Shown here in pieces: positions 27,353 through 34,455 of a DNA stretch of 64,000 bases. A program made the position numbers and the translations under genes. The stretch is from RFSX01 sp964567435. Lineage in GTDB: Bacteria > Bacteroidota > Bacteroidia > Chitinophagales > Saprospiraceae. The notes under the pieces are model-generated. The model was given only the letters and a program-made list of their open reading frames with translations, was not told where the DNA came from and searched no databases. Each line of letters begins with the position of its first letter. The stretch's first letter is position 1. The stretch is taken from assembly GCA_964567435.1 (NCBI GenBank), contig CAZMMQ010000006.1, positions 34,369 through 98,368 on the forward strand, written 5' to 3'.

Positions 27353-28476
27353 GTCTCGACATAAGAGAGACACAAAACAAAAAAGAACTTCATCAATTTA
27401 TTGATTTCCCTCACGACCTTTACCATGGGGATTCTTACTACGTGCCAGAGATTTTTTTGGCTCAAAAGGATTTACTTAACAAGCAAAAACATCCATTCCA
27501 TAAAGAAGGAGAAGTGACTTGTTTCTTGGCTTTTGACAATGGAAAAATTGTAGGCCGCATAGCTGCTATCAAAAACCCTCGATATAATGCCTACCACAAT
27601 TCTAACATTGGATTCTTTGGATTCTATGATTATATAGAATCAGAGGAAGTAGCAAAAGCACTATTGGATCAAGTTAAATCATATTTAGCAAGTGAAAACT
27701 ACGACAGTCTCATGGGCCCTGTCAATTTCTCTACTAATGAAACTGCTGCTACTCTAGTAGATGGATTTGATAGTTCTCCACTCATAATGATGACTTATAA
27801 CAAGTCTTACTATGACAGAATACAAAAAGCAATCGGTCTGGTAAAAGAAATGGATTTGTACGCCTACTATATGCCTACTGCTTCAGTATCTCAAAAGTCA
27901 GTAAAGATGTATGACCTGATCTTAGAGAGACTCAAGAGAAGAGGTATTACACTTCGAAATATTTCTATAAAGAATATCAAAGCTGAGGCTGAAGGCATGC
28001 ACAAGGTCTATAACAAAGCATGGGAGAAAAATTGGGGCTTTGTACCGATGACTCGAACTGAAATGGACTTTATGATTTCAGAACTCAAAATGATAGCAGA
28101 CGAACGATTTTGCTATATAGCTGAGCATAATGGTGAAGCAATCGGCTTCTCTATTTCTTTACCCAATATTAATGAAATTAGTAAAGGATTTAAAAAAGGC
28201 AGGTTATTCCCCTTCAATGTTTTCAAATTACTGCTCAAAAAGAAATCTGTTTCTAAGGTTAGAATCATAACAATGGGGGTTATCGAAGATTATAGAAGAC
28301 TGGGTATAGAAGCACTATTCTTTGCTCGAAACATTATGACGGCCCAAGAAATAGGGTTGCATGGAGGAGAGGCATCATGGATACTTGAATCTAATACTGA
28401 AATGATTACTTCTGCAGAAAAATTAAATGCGAAGAGATATAAAACATATCGTATCTATAAGTATGAGCTAAGCTAA
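27349..28476 (+). CDS. GNAT-like acyltransferase, candidate bacterial ceramide synthase
   Basis: A 375-residue soluble protein with two GNAT-like regions. The first has the VTCFLAFDNGKIVGRIAAIKN strand-turn-strand at ~58-78; the second has HNGEAIGFSISLPNIN followed by RIITMGVIEDYRRLGIEALFF, the acyl-CoA binding loop, at ~305-325. Proteins of this type lie beside spt in sphingolipid-producing Bacteroidota and in Caulobacter-type ceramide loci, where a GNAT-like N-acyltransferase acts as ceramide synthase. It overlaps spt by four bases and is three bases before the reductase gene. The assignment rests on context and family resemblance; the acyl donor is unknown. Confidence 0.72.
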   Translation: MSLDIRETQNKKELHQFIDFPHDLYHGDSYYVPEIFLAQKDLLNKQKHPFHKEGEVTCFLAFDNGKIVGRIAAIKNPRYNAYHNSNIGFFGFYDYIESEEVAKALLDQVKSYLASENYDSLMGPVNFSTNETAATLVDGFDSSPLIMMTYNKSYYDRIQKAIGLVKEMDLYAYYMPTASVSQKSVKMYDLILERLKRRGITLRNISIKNIKAEAEGMHKVYNKAWEKNWGFVPMTRTEMDFMISELKMIADERFCYIAEHNGEAIGFSISLPNINEISKGFKKGRLFPFNVFKLLLKKKSVSKVRIITMGVIEDYRRLGIEALFFARNIMTAQEIGLHGGEASWILESNTEMITSAEKLNAKRYKTYRIYKYELS

Positions 28477-28479
28477 GGT

Positions 28480-29472
28480 ATGGCATCTAAAATTCTAATT
28501 ACAGGTGCCAATGGATTTCTTGGAAGTTGGCTAGTTGATGAGGCTATCAATCAAAACTTACATGTCTATGCAGGAGTAAGAAAAACTTCCAATCTTAAGT
28601 ATCTGAAAGATCCACGCATTCATTTCTTCTACTATGACTTTAACAAAGAGGACCAACTACGAGAAAAACTAAGAACTGAAGCTTTTGATTACATCGTCTT
28701 AAATGCTGGACTCACCACAGCTAAAGATAGAGCTACTTATTTTAAGGTCAATGCCAGCTATATTAGAAAAATATGCAAAATTTTGTTGGAAGAAAAGGTG
28801 ATACCAAAAAAACTGATACTGATAAGTAGCTTAGCTTCCTATGGACCAGCCAATTATCAAGCAAAGCAAATATTGGATAGTGAAAGTACGCCTCATCCCG
28901 TTACATGGTATGGAGAATCAAAGTTACAAGCTGAACAATTTGTGCAAGGCTTTCAAATGATACCCTATTTGATATTCCGACCTACAGCGGTATTTGGTCC
29001 TAGGGATACCGCAATGATTGATGTTTTTAAAGCTGCCAAAATTGGTATATCTCCTAAGATCGGAAAGGGCAAAATGGATGCTAGTTTTATCTATGTCAAA
29101 GACATGGCTAAGCTTATCATTAATGCTACCTCTTCTAACGCTGAACGAAAATCATATTTTGTCAGTGATGGAGAAGTCTACCCTATCCATGATTTCAATC
29201 AGATGGTTGGAGATATCCTTGGTAAGAAATTAACAAAGATTACAATTCCATTTTCTATTATGAAGCTAGCTGGCTTTATCAGCGAAAATATAGGCAAGCT
29301 TCAGGGTACTGTGCCAATTCTTAATCGCAATAAAGTCAAAGAATATTTTGCGAGGTCATTCGCTGTAGATACGGATGACTTAAAAAAAGATTTTAACTTC
29401 GCACCTTCTTATACCTTAAGTGAGGGTTTAAAAGAGACTATCACATGGTGTCAGCAAAATAAATTACTATAA
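28480..29472 (+). CDS. NAD(P)-dependent SDR/epimerase-type reductase, candidate ceramide reductase (CerR-like)
   Basis: A 330-residue extended short-chain dehydrogenase. It shows the nucleotide-binding ITGANGFLGSWLVDEA at ~7-22, an ISSLASYGP strand with Ser 117/120 and the catalytic YGESK (Tyr 144, Lys 148). In bacterial ceramide loci an epimerase-like SDR reduces the 3-keto group of the long-chain base or of oxidised ceramide. Its place three bases after the GNAT-like gene and after spt supports that role. The alternative is a nucleotide-sugar epimerase, less likely given the neighbours. Confidence 0.78.
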   Translation: MASKILITGANGFLGSWLVDEAINQNLHVYAGVRKTSNLKYLKDPRIHFFYYDFNKEDQLREKLRTEAFDYIVLNAGLTTAKDRATYFKVNASYIRKICKILLEEKVIPKKLILISSLASYGPANYQAKQILDSESTPHPVTWYGESKLQAEQFVQGFQMIPYLIFRPTAVFGPRDTAMIDVFKAAKIGISPKIGKGKMDASFIYVKDMAKLIINATSSNAERKSYFVSDGEVYPIHDFNQMVGDILGKKLTKITIPFSIMKLAGFISENIGKLQGTVPILNRNKVKEYFARSFAVDTDDLKKDFNFAPSYTLSEGLKETITWCQQNKLL

Positions 29473-29482
29473 ACACTTAGAA

Positions 29483-30856
29483 ATGGCAGCTAAAAGCTCA
29501 TCAACTAAAAAACAAACAACTAAATCCACGAAGAGTGGGAAAAAGGCAATGAAAGGATTAGCCACAAAACCAGTTGGCAAACTAGGGATATTGACACCAG
29601 GTATGGGTGCGGTAGCAACTACTTTCATCGCAGGTGTGATGGCTATCAATAAAGGTATGGCAAATCCAGTCGGCTCTTTGACGCAGATGGGACGGATTAG
29701 AATAGGAAAGAGAACCAAGAAGAAGATTCCTATGATAGGTGATGTCGTACCTCTTCAAGATCTTGGAAAAGTCGTATTTGGTGGATGGGATATATTCAAA
29801 GACAATATGTACGAAGCGGCAGTACACGCAGATGTTTTGGATAAGGCTCTTTTGGATAAGCTAAAGACACCTCTTTCGAAGATCAAACCTATGAAGGCTG
29901 TCTTCGATAAAAGCTATGTAAAAAAACTTAATGGCACGCATGTCAAAAAGGCTAAAACAAAAATGGATCTTGCCAAGGCTGTTATGGCGGATATAAGAAG
30001 ATTCAAAAAGGCTAATAAATGTAACCGTCTAGTAATGGTATGGTGTGGATCGACAGAAATTTATATTGAAGAATCTGCTGTACATAAAACAATAGAAGCT
30101 TTCGAAAAAGGATTAATCAAAAACAGTAAGCATATAGCTCCTAGTATGATATATGCTTATGCAGCGATAAAGATGGGCATACCATATGCCAATGGTGCCC
30201 CTAATCTTTCTTGTGATGTACCTGCTTTAGTTGACTTAGCAAAGAAGACAGGTACCCCAATTGCAGGTAAGGATTTCAAGACTGGTCAAACTCTTATGAA
30301 AACGATACTTGCTCCTGGATTTAAAGCAAGAGCCTTAGGTATAGATGGATGGTTCTCAACAAATATCTTAGGGAACAGAGATGGAGAAGTTCTGGACGAT
30401 CCAGATAACTTTAAAACAAAAGAGGTGTCAAAGCTTGGCGTATTGGAGCAAATTCTGGAACCAAAGTTATATCCAGAACTATACAAAGACTTCTATCATA
30501 AAGTAAGAATTAACTACTATCCACCTAGAGGCGATAACAAAGAAGGGTGGGATAATATAGACATCAAAGGCTGGCTGGATTACCCAATGCAAATCAAAGT
30601 TGATTTTCTTTGTCGTGATTCTATTCTTGCTGCTCCTATAGTACTTGATTTAGCTATCTTTTTGGATTTGGCTAAAAGGTCTGGGATGTCAGGTATTCAA
30701 GAATGGTTATCGTTCTATCTAAAATCACCTCAAGCACCTGCTGGAAGATTTCCTATACATGATATCTTCAAGCAACTAGCGAAACTGGAAAATACATTAA
30801 GATATATAGGTGGTCATGATTTGCTTGATTACCTAGGACAAGATTATGAAGCCTAA
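29483..30856 (+). CDS. ino1: myo-Inositol-1-phosphate synthase
   Basis: A 457-residue NAD-dependent enzyme that turns glucose-6-phosphate into inositol-1-phosphate. After a 30-residue Lys/Ser/Thr-rich tail, LGILTPGMGAVATTFIAGV (~34-52) is the Rossmann motif. The catalytic core shows GAPNLSCDVPALVDLA, IAGKDFKTGQTLMKT (Lys-rich active site), STNILGNRDGEVL and KVRINYYPPRGDNKEGWDN-type segments, close to the archaeal/Bacteroidota branch. Spacing: ten bases after the reductase, three before pgpA. It supplies the inositol head group for the operon's lipid. The basic N-terminal tail is unusual; a shorter protein starting at Met 23 is possible. Confidence 0.93.
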   Translation: MAAKSSSTKKQTTKSTKSGKKAMKGLATKPVGKLGILTPGMGAVATTFIAGVMAINKGMANPVGSLTQMGRIRIGKRTKKKIPMIGDVVPLQDLGKVVFGGWDIFKDNMYEAAVHADVLDKALLDKLKTPLSKIKPMKAVFDKSYVKKLNGTHVKKAKTKMDLAKAVMADIRRFKKANKCNRLVMVWCGSTEIYIEESAVHKTIEAFEKGLIKNSKHIAPSMIYAYAAIKMGIPYANGAPNLSCDVPALVDLAKKTGTPIAGKDFKTGQTLMKTILAPGFKARALGIDGWFSTNILGNRDGEVLDDPDNFKTKEVSKLGVLEQILEPKLYPELYKDFYHKVRINYYPPRGDNKEGWDNIDIKGWLDYPMQIKVDFLCRDSILAAPIVLDLAIFLDLAKRSGMSGIQEWLSFYLKSPQAPAGRFPIHDIFKQLAKLENTLRYIGGHDLLDYLGQDYEA

Positions 30857-30859
30857 TTC

Positions 30860-31327
30860 ATGATTCATTTTCATAAAGCCATAGCAACTGTTATAGGCTT
30901 AGGATATGCGCCTATTGCACCAGGAACTTTTGGTACAATAGGCGCTGTCATTTTCATATCCCTTCTTAGTTATTTTGGGATTGCTCTACCGACATTGATG
31001 TTGATAGGTATCATCTTAATCAGTGCATTGATTGGAATATGGAGCACTGATCAAGTCATACCTGAATGGGGAGATGACCCTTCAAAAGTTGTTATAGATG
31101 AGTTTGTAGGATATCTTATAACTATGCTATTTGTCCCACTTGAACTCAAGTACATTTTTGCCGCTTTTATACTCTTTAGATTCTTCGATATTCTAAAACC
31201 TTTTGGGATTAGATTCCTTGACAAAAATATCAAAGGTGGTACTGGCGTGATGATGGATGATGTCCTTGCTGGCATTTACGCTTGCGTATGTTTGCATCTT
31301 ATGATCAGATTTATACCATCCTTCTAA
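30860..31327 (+). CDS. PgpA-family phosphatase, candidate phosphatidylinositol-phosphate phosphatase
   Basis: A 155-residue membrane phosphatase of the PgpA family. Motifs: APIAPGTFGTIGAV at ~15-28, the catalytic VVIDEFVGYLITM at ~75-87 and LFRFFDILKPFGIRFLD at ~112-128. PgpA normally dephosphorylates phosphatidylglycerol phosphate. In this operon it sits between inositol-phosphate synthase and a GtrA protein, so dephosphorylation of phosphatidylinositol phosphate to phosphatidylinositol is the better guess. Housekeeping PgpA activity cannot be excluded. Confidence 0.87.
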   Translation: MIHFHKAIATVIGLGYAPIAPGTFGTIGAVIFISLLSYFGIALPTLMLIGIILISALIGIWSTDQVIPEWGDDPSKVVIDEFVGYLITMLFVPLELKYIFAAFILFRFFDILKPFGIRFLDKNIKGGTGVMMDDVLAGIYACVCLHLMIRFIPSF

Positions 31328-31336
31328 GAGGTAATT

Positions 31337-31735
31337 ATGACTACCTTACCTAAGGTTCCATTCTGGCAGTCACTTGTCAAATCTCAGTTAGGCTCATTCA
31401 TAGCCACTGTATTTGACTTTACCAGTCTTTATATTCTAACTGAGTTTGTAGGAATCTATTATGTAATATCTGCTGGTATCGCAAGTGCTATTGGCGCTAT
31501 AGTTGGATTTCTTTTACAGAGAAATTGGGCATTCAAACAAACTGAAAAAAATTGGCAATGGCAAGCAATTAAGTATGGCCTAGTAAGCCTGCTTATTCTT
31601 TTTCTCAATGTGGTAGGTATCTATCTCTTTACTGAAATGTTGGCATTTCAATATATGATCTCGAAGATTATAATTGCATTTCTAATTGGTATCTTTATTT
31701 CTTTTCCGCTCTTCCGATACTTCGTCTACAATTAG
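31337..31735 (+). CDS. GtrA-like membrane protein (lipid-linked sugar flippase type)
   Basis: A 132-residue protein with four predicted transmembrane helices. It has the GtrA pattern: FIATVFDFTSLYILTEF, then AIGAIVGFLLQRNWAFK at ~52-68 and a final FPLFRYFVYN. GtrA proteins are linked to moving or presenting polyprenyl-linked sugars in glycan modification. It is nine bases after pgpA and five bases before a GT2 gene, an arrangement typical of GtrA/GT pairs. Confidence 0.86.
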   Translation: MTTLPKVPFWQSLVKSQLGSFIATVFDFTSLYILTEFVGIYYVISAGIASAIGAIVGFLLQRNWAFKQTEKNWQWQAIKYGLVSLLILFLNVVGIYLFTEMLAFQYMISKIIIAFLIGIFISFPLFRYFVYN

Positions 31736-31740
31736 AATAG

Positions 31741-32754
31741 ATGAAAACAGATAGGGTCAAAGCCGCTGATAAAATCAGCATAGTCATGCCAGTAAGAAAT
31801 GGGCTGCCCTATCTAGAAGCATGTCTGAAGTCTATTTTCTCACAGAGTTTTACTAATTGGGAATTAATAATCATCAATGACCATAGTACCGATAACACTT
31901 CTTTTCTACTGGATGAAATCTCCAAATCTGATCAAAGAGTTCAATGGCATAATAATGAAGGGTCTGGCATCATCCCCGCTCTAATATTAGGTAGCACTTT
32001 TTGTAAGGGTCATATGATCACCAGAATGGATGCTGATGATATAATGCCAAAAGACAAACTAGAAAATCTATATAAGCTACTAAAAATCAAAGGACAAAGG
32101 ACAGTCGTTACTGGTCTGGTAAAGTACATTTCTCAAGAAAAATTGAGAGAAGGATTTAAGAAATATGAATCATGGCTCAATCGATTATCATCTGAACAAT
32201 GCCATTATAGTGAAATTTATAAAGAATGTTGTGTTGCCTCAGCTAATTGGTTAATGTATATGGATGATTTCAAAAAGTGTGGAGGGTTCGATGTAAAAAT
32301 GTATCCTGAAGACTATAGCCTAGTATTTGAATGGAGAAAAGAGGGTTACAAAATATCTGCAACTCAAAACATCACTCATCTTTGGCGTGATCATCCTCAA
32401 AGAGCATCTCGCAATGATGACAACTATAAGAATAATTCATTTGCAGAACTTAAGGTAATCTATTTTATAGAACAAGATTGGCAAACAAACCAATCCTTAA
32501 TTCTATGGGGAGCTGGCCCAAAGGGTAAACTAATTGCAAAACAACTAATTGAAAGAAAAGTACCTTTTAGGTGGATTTGCAATAACACAAGAAAAATAGG
32601 AAAACACATCTATGGTGTAGAAATGGAAATTGTCGATATACTATCTGAGACACCTAGTTGTCAAGTCATCATTGCCGTAAGTCAAAGGGGCGCAAAGGAA
32701 AATATCCTTCACATTCTTCAAGAACAAAATCATCAAGCCTTCTTCTTTACCTAG
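31741..32754 (+). CDS. GT2 glycosyltransferase with C-terminal nucleotide-binding-like domain
   Basis: A 337-residue protein. The N-terminal GT-A domain (~12-230) shows ISIVMPVRNGLPYLEACLKSI, ELIIINDHSTDNT and the DxD-type MDADDIMPKDKL, followed by YPEDYSLVFEWRKEGY. The last ~90 residues form a second domain beginning SLILWGAGPKGKLIAKQLIE, a Rossmann-like GxGxxG segment sometimes fused to such transferases. It ends the inositol-sphingolipid operon and pairs with GtrA, so it may glycosylate the inositol-ceramide head group; the sugar is unknown. Its stop overlaps that of the convergent nucleoid-associated gene in CTAG. Confidence 0.84.
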   Translation: MKTDRVKAADKISIVMPVRNGLPYLEACLKSIFSQSFTNWELIIINDHSTDNTSFLLDEISKSDQRVQWHNNEGSGIIPALILGSTFCKGHMITRMDADDIMPKDKLENLYKLLKIKGQRTVVTGLVKYISQEKLREGFKKYESWLNRLSSEQCHYSEIYKECCVASANWLMYMDDFKKCGGFDVKMYPEDYSLVFEWRKEGYKISATQNITHLWRDHPQRASRNDDNYKNNSFAELKVIYFIEQDWQTNQSLILWGAGPKGKLIAKQLIERKVPFRWICNNTRKIGKHIYGVEMEIVDILSETPSCQVIIAVSQRGAKENILHILQEQNHQAFFFT

Positions 32755-33791
32755 TTCTCCTCATCGTAATATAACTTATAGTACTTCCTACCAAATTCAT
32801 CTTCCCCTCTTTCTATCTTAGCCCGATCTCCATGTACATAGATGTGAAAGTTCTTGTCCAACTTGATAACGGATTTAAATACCTTGTTCTTTTTCTTGAC
32901 TGCTGCTTCTGAAATGTCAAACTGGGTTTCTAGACCAAAGCCACCATTAAATTGAACTTCACGTTTGAACTCACCAAAATCATCCACATGGTTAGTTCCC
33001 AAAACTTCTTCAAGGTACTCTTGTTCGCTAAATACTTCTCTACCTTTAAAATAATTTTCAGATGCATTCATCACTGCAATCTCATCCCCTTTGTCAAAGT
33101 CATCGGACATCTTTCTCTTACCTTCTACATAATCCTTAGTCAGTTGGATGTAATGCTTAGTAAACTGATAATCATCTTCTCTCTCTACCACATTTAGAAA
33201 ATCTTTCGTCCAATAATTAGCTTCTGTACTACTGGCTTTGTCCACTATACATATCTTGTATCCACTACCCACATCGGTATTGAGAATCAAGCATCCCTTA
33301 TCTAAAGTATTTGTGGCTAAACCTCTCAATGTATCTATAGAATAATTTTCTTTTGCTTCAATGATCTGAAGAAAATCAGACTTTGTCTCGGCTTTGAATA
33401 TGCCGACCGCATCCAACATTTCGTCTTCTATTAATAGATCTTTGAAATGACACATGATAAGTTCACCCTCTCTAATGTTAGGGTGATTGGAATGAAAGTA
33501 TAAGTACTGGGCAACTTTTTGAGAGATTGTATGTAGCTGTGCTTGATCCTCAAATATTTCAGTGGCATACTTATATATTGGATTCTCACTCAGATCTCCT
33601 GATGAAAAATGAAACTTATAGAATGCAGGTTCTTTGAATGCACTCAATAAATACTTAAGCATCAGTTCTTTCGCAAGATTATTATCTATATCAACGGGTT
33701 CATTTTTTGTCCTGACTTGGTTCTCATCTTCGACTCTGGAAATATGATGGATAGAGTATGAGGAAGGCCTTGCACTTATGTAGTTAACCAT
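32751..33791 (-). CDS. Nucleoid-associated protein (NdpA/YejK family)
   Basis: A 346-residue protein whose layout matches the NA37/NdpA family: an N-terminal region ISARPSSYSIHHISRVEDEN, the central LMLKYLLSAFKEPAFYKFHF segment, EGELIMCHFKDLLIEDEMLDAVGIFKAE at ~113-140 and a C-terminal EFKREVQFNGGFGLETQFDIS stretch. E. coli YejK associates with the nucleoid. It is monocistronic as far as seen and converges on the GT2 gene with a 4-base overlap of stop codons. Confidence 0.85.
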   Translation of the reverse strand: MVNYISARPSSYSIHHISRVEDENQVRTKNEPVDIDNNLAKELMLKYLLSAFKEPAFYKFHFSSGDLSENPIYKYATEIFEDQAQLHTISQKVAQYLYFHSNHPNIREGELIMCHFKDLLIEDEMLDAVGIFKAETKSDFLQIIEAKENYSIDTLRGLATNTLDKGCLILNTDVGSGYKICIVDKASSTEANYWTKDFLNVVEREDDYQFTKHYIQLTKDYVEGKRKMSDDFDKGDEIAVMNASENYFKGREVFSEQEYLEEVLGTNHVDDFGEFKREVQFNGGFGLETQFDISEAAVKKKNKVFKSVIKLDKNFHIYVHGDRAKIERGEDEFGRKYYKLYYDEEN

Positions 33792-33890
33792 AGTTTTAGC
33801 TTATATTGAATGATAAGCGAAACTAGTAACTAACACTAGATTGAGTTGAATTACTTTTCCACAGTCTATGAAAAACTCAAAGCAGTTTAA

Positions 33891-34376
33891 TCAGTACACA
33901 TTGCTTTCTACAAAGGGAATATCTGTTAGCATAGGCAAATCAATCAACTTAGCCTCCTCTTTTCCGACACTCAGAAACCCTAAAAACCCTCCTGAAGCTT
34001 TCGCCACATGTTTTGCGAAAGAGCGATAACTATTAAGCAATATATGTCCCAAATTATTTTGGAGTAATGGGAGAATGTCGTTGAGCTTAGACAATTGACG
34101 TATTAATAATTGTTGCCTGTCTTTTGTACTTGCTGGCAGTTGCTCAATCATATTATTCAAGACTAAAGAAAAGTCTTTTCCTACCACTTCATAGAAAGGT
34201 GTTAATTCATTGGGATTATGATATGATCTGATATTAGCAACTTTTTTTGCCCAATCAGTTTCTTCCTTATCAATTTCTCCATCTGCTCCAGCAATCAAGA
34301 TTGTAATCCAAGTGATTGCTTTCTTAGTTACTTCAAATTGCTCTTCATTGAGCATCTCAAATCCTTGTATCATCAT
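33891..34376 (-). CDS. TerB-like small helical protein, unknown function
   Basis: A 161-residue soluble, mostly helical protein. The N-terminal ITILIAGADGEIDKEETDWA (~31-50) recalls the ADGxIxxEE motif of TerB-like domains, which bind metal in some relatives. A C-terminal KASGGFLGFLSVGKEEAKLI segment lies at ~128-147. It stands between the nucleoid-associated protein and the TonB receptor with ~80-100-base gaps on each side. Start could be either of two adjacent ATGs or the ATG seven codons in. I do not know its role. Confidence 0.62.
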   Translation of the reverse strand: MMIQGFEMLNEEQFEVTKKAITWITILIAGADGEIDKEETDWAKKVANIRSYHNPNELTPFYEVVGKDFSLVLNNMIEQLPASTKDRQQLLIRQLSKLNDILPLLQNNLGHILLNSYRSFAKHVAKASGGFLGFLSVGKEEAKLIDLPMLTDIPFVESNVY

Positions 34377-34455
34377 CTAAAAGTTTCTTCGTTAAAATGG
34401 TCAAAATAGATCACTGACTAATAAAACGAATAAGTTTTATCTTGGTTGGTAACCT

